This document shows, in pieces, positions 1 to 6,047 of a stretch of 6,047 bases of DNA. Where the stretch lies: the NCBI GenBank assembly GCA_043769985.1, contig JAYVIV010000261.1, positions 1-6,047 on the forward strand. Direction: 5' to 3'. Position numbers and translations under genes: made by a program. Below the pieces are notes generated by a model. The model did not search any database. It saw nothing but the letters and a program-made list of their open reading frames with translations, and had not been told where the DNA came from. Numbering within the stretch: the stretch's first letter is position 1; each line of letters begins with the position of its first letter. The stretch is from Arcicella sp043769985. Lineage in GTDB: Bacteria; Bacteroidota; Bacteroidia; Cytophagales; Spirosomataceae.

Positions 1-5
1 AAAGT

Positions 6-2471
6 TTAAACATTTGACAAAGTTAAAAAATAGTTAAAATTATCTTCGTAAATACCTTTTTCAGAACCAATATTAATTATATCATCTAAAATTCGGGTAG
101 ATATTTCACACTTATTATCGTCTAATTTTTTTCTTAGTAACATTAACTTTTGTTTATTCTCTGAACCCTGCAGATTAATTAATGGTAATAGTCTTTGTGC
201 TACACAATAGTCTAAGGGTTTGTTGACATCTGACATATATTTACTCGCTAACGTGATATATCTTTTTATTGCAATTTCTACCCTCTGACTTATAAAAATT
301 TTTAAATTTTTGAATTCACTTTTGATTTCTCTGTATCCGTCTTCTATTCTGCCTTCAATTTTAAATTCAATGTGATTATTGTCTGTAAGCTCAAAAAAAT
401 CAATACATCTTTGAAATGAAAGTTGAATATTTTTAATTTTTGTATTTGAAATACTATTGAAATTTATTTCTTCTGATTTGAGTTGAATTACATTTATTCT
501 GTCCAAAACTCGTGGTGATAATTCTTCCGTTGTATGGTCATAATTAATTGTACCAATAAATCGTAAATTATTTGGAAATTTTATAGTTTCATTATGTCCT
601 AATTTAACTTCAAGCATACCTGTTGAATCTGTTAAATTATAAAATGACGACCAATAATGTTCTAATGGACTTAAATTTGCTTCATCCAAAATAATAAAAG
701 ACATAGGAGTTTTAAGATATATTCCTTCATCTTTTGATTCCTCATTCATTTGTTTTACTAATGAATATATATCTGTCGAAGAAGAATGAAATCTTTTTGT
801 TAATGGGTTTACAAAACCAATAAAATCTTTTTGTGAAGACCATCCTCTGTTTACAGAAACCTCCCTAATCTTTTCTTTTGGAGATAATATTTTAGTAAGG
901 ATTCTTGCTAATGTAGTTTTTCCAGTTCCAGGAACTCCTGCAAATATTGTTAAGGTATTTTGAAAAATTGAAATTAATAGATTGTCAACAAAGTGAGGTT
1001 CAAAATTTCGATTGCTTTGCTTTAACTTTGCAACTAATTCATTTCTAAATTCACGATACTGATTTTCCTCAAATTGGTCATCAGTCTTAAAATCTTGAAG
1101 AACAGACGTTGCTACTTCTTGTTCTGACAAATCTCTTCCGCTAATAAAATCAAAATGAGTTTTTCCTTTTACTAATTCTGCAAGTTTGTATTGAGCATCT
1201 TTTTGTTCTGACGTAAATTCATCTTGAAGTTTTTTTACACCAGCTTTTAGATACTCCTCAATAATTTTTTGAGTGTCAATTTCTTTTTTTATTTGGTCTA
1301 AATTGTTTTCCAGTTCTTTCTTATCATTCTTAACCTCTTCCTCTAAATTATTTCTACGAGTTTCCAAAGCATTAATTTCATCATCAAATTCTCTTTTCCT
1401 TTTCTCTAATTCCTCAGTTCTGTTTTCTTTTAATTCTTTAATTTCATTTTGTAAAACCTTTTTCTTGTTATTTATTTCTTCTAACTCTTTTGTAACGATA
1501 AATATACCCTCTTCAATTTGCTTCTTCTCTTCTTTGATTTTTTTTACTTCTGGAATCAAGTTTATTAAATCAATATTTCTAATAAGCATTTTTTCACTTT
1601 CTCGAATTAATGTTTCCAAACGACTGTTATCTTTGATTATTTTCTCCAAAGATTTTAACTCAGATGACTTTGTGATTATCTTTTTTATATTTTCCAATGA
1701 AATATCATTGAAATAATCTGGATGGTTCGTTAATTCTTGTTCAAATTCTTTCCATAATTCATCATCACTTGTAAAATTATATTCTTTGCTAAAGATTAAA
1801 CTTAAATTATTTGCTTCAATATAAATCTTTCTAACTATTTCATTTGCTTCAAACTCTAAATATGAATTTTCACTAAATTTATATTCACCAAATTTTTTAA
1901 ATGTGCTTTTAGCAATTTTAAATGAATTGTCATTTACTTTTAGTGCGATAAAGGGACCAATTAATTTATTTTCAAAAATTATAAAAAAGCAATTTTCACT
2001 TTCAACATAAACGTTTTTTATTAATTCAAAAATACTTGTCAAATTTGGAGTAAATAAAGAATCTCCTTCGTTAATATTACCTTCAAAGAATTCAATTATT
2101 TGATTTGTCTCAAATGGATTTATATTTGCGTTGAAAGTTTTAACTTTAGGAAAATTAGGATTCATTACACCTTCATTTTCTTTAATATTACCTTTATCAA
2201 TTTTTACTAATTGATTAACGTGAAATCTGTTTAAAGGTAAATCTTCAATATTGTGTATGTTGTTATAAGGCGGTCTGGCTGTAAATAAATTATTTTCAAA
2301 CTCATATTCATCTAAATCAATAAGTAGTTTATTGTCTAAGCAAATAACATTTTTTAACCAGGTTTCATTTCTTTCATCTCTAACACACACAATAAACTTT
2401 TTATCATTAAACCTATGTGTGACTTTCCACGAAAATGTGTCTTGTGATTCTGTTATGCTTCCAACTCTCAT
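6..2471 (-). CDS. McrB-like AAA+ ATPase with long coiled coil and unrecognised N-terminal region
   Basis: This is a complete 821-residue frame with both start and stop inside the window. The C-terminal half is an AAA+ module of the McrB-like (COG1401/AAA_5) type. Walker A is GVPGTGKTT at residues 512-520. The McrB-style segment NRGWSSQKDFIGFVNP is at 541-556, Walker B SFIILDE at 591-597, sensor 1 GTINYD at 640-645, and SPRVLDR at 652-658 carries the arginine-finger candidates. A sensor-2-like SQRVEIAIKRY lies at 728-738. Residues about 262-435 are rich in Glu, Lys, Leu and Asn and form a predicted coiled coil, strongest at 310-405. Residues 1-250 look beta-rich with many Phe and Tyr; I recognise no domain there. 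In this family the ATPase ring powers a McrC-like nuclease, often in phage restriction. Any such partner would be encoded left of position 6 and is not visible. The canonical McrB MNTxDR-type signature is replaced by GTINYDHTT, so whether it uses ATP or GTP is open. The gene is clearly AT-richer than the plus-strand genes, suggesting transfer. The start follows an A-rich stretch with no Shine-Dalgarno sequence. The ATPase class is firm; the role in defence is inferred. Confidence 0.88.
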   Translation of the reverse strand: MRVGSITESQDTFSWKVTHRFNDKKFIVCVRDERNETWLKNVICLDNKLLIDLDEYEFENNLFTARPPYNNIHNIEDLPLNRFHVNQLVKIDKGNIKENEGVMNPNFPKVKTFNANINPFETNQIIEFFEGNINEGDSLFTPNLTSIFELIKNVYVESENCFFIIFENKLIGPFIALKVNDNSFKIAKSTFKKFGEYKFSENSYLEFEANEIVRKIYIEANNLSLIFSKEYNFTSDDELWKEFEQELTNHPDYFNDISLENIKKIITKSSELKSLEKIIKDNSRLETLIRESEKMLIRNIDLINLIPEVKKIKEEKKQIEEGIFIVTKELEEINNKKKVLQNEIKELKENRTEELEKRKREFDDEINALETRRNNLEEEVKNDKKELENNLDQIKKEIDTQKIIEEYLKAGVKKLQDEFTSEQKDAQYKLAELVKGKTHFDFISGRDLSEQEVATSVLQDFKTDDQFEENQYREFRNELVAKLKQSNRNFEPHFVDNLLISIFQNTLTIFAGVPGTGKTTLARILTKILSPKEKIREVSVNRGWSSQKDFIGFVNPLTKRFHSSSTDIYSLVKQMNEESKDEGIYLKTPMSFIILDEANLSPLEHYWSSFYNLTDSTGMLEVKLGHNETIKFPNNLRFIGTINYDHTTEELSPRVLDRINVIQLKSEEINFNSISNTKIKNIQLSFQRCIDFFELTDNNHIEFKIEGRIEDGYREIKSEFKNLKIFISQRVEIAIKRYITLASKYMSDVNKPLDYCVAQRLLPLINLQGSENKQKLMLLRKKLDDNKCEISTRILDDIINIGSEKGIYEDNFNYFLTLSNV

Positions 2472-2672
2472 ATATTTTTATATTATTTTAATTAGTGTTT
2501 TACGTTCTTAAATGTTCAATTTTAGATGAATTTCATCAGGACTAAAACTAACTTTCAAATATGCGAAAATTTTATCATAATTCTTATATTTATTCACGTC
2601 ATCTCAATAATTTATTGCACCAAAGAATCCTTACTTACTTATTATATCTTCTATTTTCAAAGAATATAAAAT

Positions 2673-2888
2673 CAGGAAATACATGAATTATTAGGAATAA
2701 CCCATAAAACATCTGAAAATCAGCGAAAAATAAAGAATGAATTTATCAAATCACTTAATGCCAAATTAATGGTCGTTTACGGTATAAACGAAAGCATTAT
2801 CCGAACACCCACAGATTTAGATAAACGTTTTTATAGACATGAATTAAAAAAAGAATCATTTGATGTTTTGAAAGGGGATTTTTTGTAG
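2673..2888 (+). pseudogene. Possible 3' remnant of an unrecognised gene
   Basis: An open frame of 71 codons runs from just after a TAA at 2667-2669 to a TAG at 2886-2888. Its translation has an ordinary protein-like composition, for example ITHKTSENQRKIKNEFIKSL in the first half and IIRTPTDLDKRFYRHELKKE in the second. It has no ATG near its 5' end; the first in-frame ATG is at 2769 and would leave only 39 residues. The preceding frame (from about 2611, ending at a TAG shortly after 2683) is open until it overlaps this one, so a single frameshift near 2680 could have split a longer gene. Local GC (16 of 60 at 2701-2760) matches the McrB-like gene rather than the gene that follows. I recognise no family. 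It could equally be a chance open frame in AT-rich DNA. Confidence 0.35.
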
Positions 2889-2914
2889 TGGGAATGAACA
2901 TATTCAGAGCAATC

Positions 2915-3002
2915 TGGCTGTAACTCACTTCTTTAACCTACTTACCGCCACTTTGCTAAATCAAATTAGCGGTAAGTCAATATTTTTAGTAACTTACAGC
3001 CA
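2915..3002. repeat. 88-base imperfect palindrome (single dyad) upstream of the DUF234 ATPase gene
   Basis: The whole element has one centre of symmetry between 2958 and 2959. The outer arms 2915-2929 and 2988-3002 pair at 13 of 15 positions and end in TGGCTGTAA and TTACAGCCA. The inner arms 2940-2948 (ACTTACCGC) and 2969-2977 (GCGGTAAGT) pair at 9 of 9. Between these arm pairs are two 10-base blocks that hardly pair (1 of 10), and the central 20 bases include TTTG and CAAA arms on the same axis. The trinucleotide AAT occurs at 2911-2913 and 3003-3005, but the left copy is one base away from the arm, so a target duplication is not convincing. It could be a miniature inverted-repeat element, a REP-like palindrome, or a leader structure acting on the gene that starts at 3018. 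Nothing else in the window repeats it. Confidence 0.65.
2940..2987 (+). terminator. Possible intrinsic terminator formed by the inner stem of the palindrome
   Basis: The inner arms ACTTACCGC and GCGGTAAGT form a perfect 9-base-pair stem. It is followed after five bases by a five-T run at 2983-2987 on the plus strand. This could end transcription coming from the remnant frame at 2673-2888. The 20-base loop is longer than usual, and the T run is short and not directly adjacent, so this is a weak call. The larger dyad may be the real unit. Confidence 0.25.
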
Positions 3003-3017
3003 AATTGATAGGCTAAT

Positions 3018-4442
3018 ATGGAACTAATTATTGGACGGCAAGAAGAAATTGCTACGCTCAACGTACTTAAAAATTCTAAAAAATCGGAATTTGTTGCCGT
3101 TTATGGTCGGCGAAGAGTGGGTAAAACATTCTTAATTCGGAATGTTTTTACTGAACCTTTTAATTTTCAATTATCGGGTGTTGCCAATGTAGGCTTAAAA
3201 CAACACCTGACTAATTTCCATAACGCTTTCTTGAAAATCAGTCCAGACGAATCGCCAAAATCACCTCCTGATGATTGGTTCGAGGCTTTCAATCGTTTAT
3301 CGCTATTGTTAGAAAAGCAAACCTCCGTCAAGAAAGTCATCTTCTTGGATGAACTGCCTTGGCTCGATACGGCACAGTCGAATTTTGTTCCTGCCTTAGA
3401 ATATTTTTGGAATAGTTGGGCTTCTGCCCGCACGGATGTGTTATTAATCGTCTGTGGTTCAGCGGCTTCATGGATTATCAATCAGTTAATCAACAATCGT
3501 GGAGGCTTACATAATCGTTTAACGGAAAGAATTTTATTGAAGCCTTTTTCATTGGCTGAAACTGAACAATTTTTGAAAGCAAAAGGAGCAAATTACGACC
3601 GCTATCAGCTTTTGGAACTCTACATGGCAATGGGAGGAATTCCGTATTACCTCGAAAATATCCAAGTCAATAGAAGCATCGCCCAGAATATTGACCGTTT
3701 ATTTTTTACTGAAAACGGTTTATTGGCTACCGAATACGCCAATTTGTATCGTTCGTTATTCAATAAATATGAGAAACATACGCTAATCGTTGAGGCTTTA
3801 TCACAGAAAGCAAAAGGCTTGACTCGCAAAGAAATAATCGCCTCGACTAAATTATCGGACGGAGGTTCAATAACTGCCGTTTTGGAAGAATTGGAGCAAT
3901 CGGGATTTATACGTCGTTATTTACCCTTCAACAAAGGCAAACGAGATTCCCTTTTTCAGTTGATTGACCCTTTTACTTTGTTTTATTTAACATTCGTAAA
4001 AGAAAGCAAAGCACAAATTAAAGGTGCATGGTTGGCACAATTAAGTAGCCCAAAATGGCGTGCTTGGAGTGGTTATGCCTTTGAATATATCTGTCGCTAT
4101 CACGTAGATGCCATCAAAAAAGCATTAGGAATAAGCGGAATTTATGCCGAAATATCCACATGGCGAAGCCAAAAAAGTGAAAAAGGAACGCAAATCGACT
4201 TAATTATTGACCGAAACGACCGAATTATTAATATTTGTGAAATTAAGTTTTCCATAGACCAATATACCATCACGAAGGCTTACGCAGAAAATTTACAACA
4301 TAAATTAAGCAATTTCAGAACTGAGACTGGCACAAAAAAAACCTTATTCCTGACCATGATAACCACTTACGGATTAAAACAGAATGAGTATGTGCAGAGA
4401 TTAGTCAATGATTCAATCGAAATGGATGCTCTTTTTGTGTAA
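3018..4442 (+). CDS. ATPase_2/DUF234 family ATPase with C-terminal PD-(D/E)XK nuclease-like domain
   Basis: This 474-residue frame has the usual length and layout of the archaeal-type (ATPase_2, PF01637) STAND-related ATPases that carry a DUF234 tail. It opens with the typical GRQEEIATL. Walker A is YGRRRVGKT at 29-37, Walker B with the family's ELPW is VIFLDELPW at 107-115, and the sensor region CGSAASW is at 146-152. GGLHNRLTER (162-171) contains the likely arginine finger and MGGIPYYL is at 205-212. Residues about 250-300 look like a winged helix. The tail (about 340-412) shows the PD-(D/E)XK pattern: GYAFE (Glu356), QIDLIID (Asp394) and EIK (Glu408, Lys410), all apparently intact. Family proteins are thought to be nucleotide-regulated DNA-binding or nuclease proteins and are common in Bacteroidota and archaea, but their biological role is poorly known. 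The ATG is the only possible start because an in-frame TAG sits at 3009-3011. No Shine-Dalgarno sequence is present. An 88-base palindrome ends 15 bases upstream, and the helicase-like gene follows after 45 bases on the same strand. Confidence 0.9.
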   Translation: MELIIGRQEEIATLNVLKNSKKSEFVAVYGRRRVGKTFLIRNVFTEPFNFQLSGVANVGLKQHLTNFHNAFLKISPDESPKSPPDDWFEAFNRLSLLLEKQTSVKKVIFLDELPWLDTAQSNFVPALEYFWNSWASARTDVLLIVCGSAASWIINQLINNRGGLHNRLTERILLKPFSLAETEQFLKAKGANYDRYQLLELYMAMGGIPYYLENIQVNRSIAQNIDRLFFTENGLLATEYANLYRSLFNKYEKHTLIVEALSQKAKGLTRKEIIASTKLSDGGSITAVLEELEQSGFIRRYLPFNKGKRDSLFQLIDPFTLFYLTFVKESKAQIKGAWLAQLSSPKWRAWSGYAFEYICRYHVDAIKKALGISGIYAEISTWRSQKSEKGTQIDLIIDRNDRIINICEIKFSIDQYTITKAYAENLQHKLSNFRTETGTKKTLFLTMITTYGLKQNEYVQRLVNDSIEMDALFV

Positions 4443-4465
4443 TCAATATTTCTTCTATATTTTTG
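4434..4465 (+). promoter_or_regulatory. Bacteroidota-type promoter for the helicase-like gene
   Basis: TTTG at 4434-4437 is followed by a 20-base spacer and TATTTTTG at 4458-4465, which is an exact match to the Bacteroidota -7 consensus TAnnTTTG with an accepted spacing. Transcription would start near 4471, leaving a leader of roughly 17 bases before the ATG at 4488. The -33 element lies inside the last codons of the upstream ATPase gene. In AT-rich DNA such a match can arise by chance, so it is a good candidate rather than a proven promoter. Confidence 0.45.
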
Positions 4466-4479
4466 TTAAAACAACAAAA
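4461..4479. repeat. Small AT-only inverted repeat in the leader of the helicase-like gene
   Basis: TTTTGTT (4461-4467) and AACAAAA (4473-4479) are perfect 7-base arms around a 5-base spacer. The left arm includes the TTTG of the predicted -7 promoter element and the right arm lies just downstream of the expected transcription start. It could be a small operator, or a chance result of A/T-rich sequence. It is too weak for a terminator, with only one G-C pair. Confidence 0.25.
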
Positions 4480-4487
4480 TCCACACA

Positions 4488-6047
4488 ATGACTCATCAAG
4501 CCCTTTACGATTCTCTAAACGCAAGTAATCAGTATCTTCTCAAAGTTTTCTCGGTTTATTATGGGGGCATAAGCAATGCCAGTGAATTTTCATCTTTTCT
4601 ATCAAAAATGAAAATTAAAGATGAAAACGGCAAGGCTTTTAATTCTTCTTCGGGGGTTAATAATCGTGAAATGCTGATTAAAAAAGGTATTTTGGTGAAT
4701 ATTCAATATCAAGGAGGCATTCAATTTAAAGATGATGAGTTCAAAGAATTTCTTACGCAAAAAGTCTCACAAGAGCCTGATTTCAAGGAGATTATTGATA
4801 AAATTAAAACTGAATATCCAACGGGTGCCGCCAATCGCTGGTACTATGACAATACTCATGCCGAGCGTAAGGCTCGTGATTTCAGAATAGCCATTTATAG
4901 CAATGACGTTAAATTTTTGACTGATATTCAGAAAAATAATCCTGATGAATTTTATGACCAACTGTTTGTGGAGGCTATTAATTATGGTTGGGATTATCGA
5001 AATTTGAAACAATATCCAGCCGCAATTGCCCAAGATGTTTTGACCGCTATCACCGCCCAAAAACTGACCACTTGGCAACCAATTGATGAATATTTAGACT
5101 TTTGGGTGGAATGTAAATTACCCAAAGATTCAACCTACGAATACCGTGTGATGACGGTTCAGTTTTTGAAAGGCGAAATCAAACCCTTGGAAAAATCGCT
5201 AAAAAAAGCAACTTCATTGAATTATAGCCAAATGGCAATGTGGGGTTTGATTGAGGTAATGAACGGTAGGTATGAAGAGGCAATAAAAATCTACGATGAA
5301 TCCATAAAATCTTGGAAAAAATTGATGAATAAAAAGAAGGGCTATCCTTCTGAATGGTCGATGGTGGGTTATGCGATGGCTCTTGTCAAAACCAACGAAA
5401 GTAAATTATTGAGTTTTTATGAGGAGTATTTGAAGTATGCCGAAAAGAATTTTCACCCCGACCAACAGAAATATGTACTGATGATGGGTTCGTTGTTTTA
5501 TTTCTTTAAAAATCAAGATAAAGCTGCGGTACATAGTTTGGCAAGACAAAATTTTAATCCAGAATACACCCTCAGTAGCTACGTTTTCTTATGTCTTTCT
5601 TCCAATATTCCCAAAGCTCCTTTTGAAAAAAATCAGGTTATCAGTATTATAGAAAATGCCCAAACCTGCGGGTTTAAATTGATTGAACGGGAAGCCCTTT
5701 TTCATATTCAACGCAAAGCTGATATTAGCGGCGGACTGTCCAAATCTCAGGCAGAACGCTTGGAAGAATTGAATCAATCCATTGGTAATGAAGCACTTGG
5801 AAATCTAATTCCTGTGGTTGAAGATTGGGAAAGAAGTCTCACGGTGTTGGTATCATTAGCGGATGCTCTCGACAATAAAAAAGGTAGAACGGGCAATGAA
5901 ATAACCGTTCGTTTGGCTTGGATTGTTGATTTTAAGTCGAAAAATCTGCAACCTGTTGAACAAAAATTAGGTAAAACGGGTTGGACGGCTGGGCGAAATA
6001 TTGCCTTGAAACGTTTTCCAAATAATGACATAGATTTTGCCAGTCCA
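4488..6047 (+). CDS. N-terminal part of a large SNF2-type helicase-like protein (3' end outside window)
   Basis: The frame is open for 520 codons from the ATG at 4488 to the window edge with no stop. An in-frame TAA at 4467-4469 makes this the first possible start. Residues 1-75 resemble a winged helix (QALYDSLNASNQYLLKVFSV, later REMLIKKGILV). Residues about 130-420 are helical and repeat-like, including a TPR-like hairpin at 248-275 (QMAMWGLIEVMNGRYEEAIK). The last part has RLAWIVDF (475-482) and GWTAGRNIALKRF (498-510). From memory this pattern matches the region that precedes the motor domains in long Bacteroidota SNF2/DEAD-box helicases (over 1,000 residues). No Walker motif or helicase motif is reached in the window, so the helicase call rests on N-terminal resemblance only. 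Such proteins are assigned to chromatin-remodeller-like DNA translocation, with partners unknown. It lies 45 bases after the DUF234 ATPase gene on the same strand. It could instead be another TPR-rich protein. Confidence 0.72.
   Translation, partial: MTHQALYDSLNASNQYLLKVFSVYYGGISNASEFSSFLSKMKIKDENGKAFNSSSGVNNREMLIKKGILVNIQYQGGIQFKDDEFKEFLTQKVSQEPDFKEIIDKIKTEYPTGAANRWYYDNTHAERKARDFRIAIYSNDVKFLTDIQKNNPDEFYDQLFVEAINYGWDYRNLKQYPAAIAQDVLTAITAQKLTTWQPIDEYLDFWVECKLPKDSTYEYRVMTVQFLKGEIKPLEKSLKKATSLNYSQMAMWGLIEVMNGRYEEAIKIYDESIKSWKKLMNKKKGYPSEWSMVGYAMALVKTNESKLLSFYEEYLKYAEKNFHPDQQKYVLMMGSLFYFFKNQDKAAVHSLARQNFNPEYTLSSYVFLCLSSNIPKAPFEKNQVISIIENAQTCGFKLIEREALFHIQRKADISGGLSKSQAERLEELNQSIGNEALGNLIPVVEDWERSLTVLVSLADALDNKKGRTGNEITVRLAWIVDFKSKNLQPVEQKLGKTGWTAGRNIALKRFPNNDIDFASP

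Larger units (their letters stand above)
2472..3017. other. Divergent intergenic region, 546 bases, with remnant frame and palindrome
   Basis: This gap separates the start codons of two divergent ATPase genes. Positions 2472-2672 are very AT-rich with stops in every frame. I see no RNA gene, repeat or convincing promoter there; the nearest candidate for the minus-strand gene is CATATTTG (minus strand, 2556-2563), one base off TAnnTTTG and lacking a matching upstream TTTG. Positions 2673-2888 hold a short open frame that looks like the end of a lost gene, and 2915-3002 hold a dyad-symmetric element. Both are listed separately. The gap is larger than needed for two promoters, which fits gene decay or an insertion junction. 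Confidence 0.7.

Noticed and set aside
1273..1716. Plus-strand open frame of 147 codons rich in Ser, Phe and Leu
   Set aside because: It lies wholly antisense to the Lys/Glu-rich coiled coil of the McrB-like gene, and its low-complexity composition is the mirror of that codon pattern.
2556..2563. CATATTTG on the minus strand as a promoter for the McrB-like gene
   Set aside because: It is one base off the consensus, has no TTTG at the right distance upstream, and would leave a leader of about 80 bases.
2981..2988. TATTTTTA as the -7 element for the ATPase gene at 3018
   Set aside because: The final G of TAnnTTTG is missing and the nearest upstream TTTG (2952-2955) is 25 bases away, too far for the usual spacing.
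3167..3481. Minus-strand open frame of 104 codons
   Set aside because: It is antisense to the conserved ATPase core of the 3018-4442 gene and resembles no protein family I know.
3647..3829. Minus-strand open frame of 60 codons
   Set aside because: Short and antisense within the ATPase gene, with no independent support.
4767..5078. Minus-strand open frame of 103 codons
   Set aside because: It is antisense to the 520-codon helicase-like frame, which is longer and shows family-like motifs.
5589..6031. Two further minus-strand open frames (5589-5777 and 5774-6031)
   Set aside because: Both are antisense to the helicase-like frame and have no recognisable features; their overlap with each other is incidental.
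1..6047. CRISPR array, tRNA, rRNA or a complete insertion sequence
   Set aside because: I saw no regularly spaced direct repeats, no cloverleaf or rRNA-like sequence, and no transposase-like frame.

Overview
The window looks like a chromosomal accessory segment from a member of the Bacteroidota, perhaps Cytophagales-like. The evidence is low GC, start codons with no Shine-Dalgarno sequence, a good match to the Bacteroidota promoter pattern (TTTG, 20-base spacer, TAnnTTTG), and protein families common in that phylum. This assignment is an inference; no marker gene is present.

Layout. Positions 6-2471 (minus strand) hold a complete 821-codon gene for a McrB-like AAA+ ATPase. It has an unrecognised N-terminal region, a long charged coiled coil and an intact ATPase module. 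Positions 2472-3017 separate this gene from divergent plus-strand genes. That gap holds a short decayed-looking open frame (2673-2888) and an 88-base imperfect palindrome (2915-3002), which ends 15 bases before the next start codon. Positions 3018-4442 (plus) encode a complete archaeal-type ATPase of the ATPase_2/DUF234 family with a C-terminal PD-(D/E)XK nuclease-like site. Positions 4488-6047 (plus) are the first 520 codons of a large protein that runs off the window. I read it as the N-terminal part of an SNF2-type helicase, before its helicase motors.

Composition differs between the two halves. Three 60-base samples from the McrB-like gene (961-1020, 1321-1380, 1921-1980) contain 48 G+C in 180 (27%). 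Three from the plus-strand genes (3421-3480, 4081-4140, 5221-5280) contain 76 in 180 (42%). The short remnant (2701-2760, 16 of 60) matches the AT-rich side, so the change falls close to the palindrome. This suggests that the left part was acquired separately.

How the genes may work together. McrB-like ATPases normally drive a McrC-like nuclease encoded just downstream. Here downstream lies left of position 6, outside the window, so the partner cannot be seen. The ATPase-nuclease at 3018 and the helicase-like gene are co-oriented with a 45-base gap, but a promoter-like sequence spans that junction, so they may not form a strict operon. Three NTP-driven, nucleic-acid-type proteins side by side, one apparently acquired, fit a defence or mobile-element neighbourhood. 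No complete known defence system is visible within these limits.
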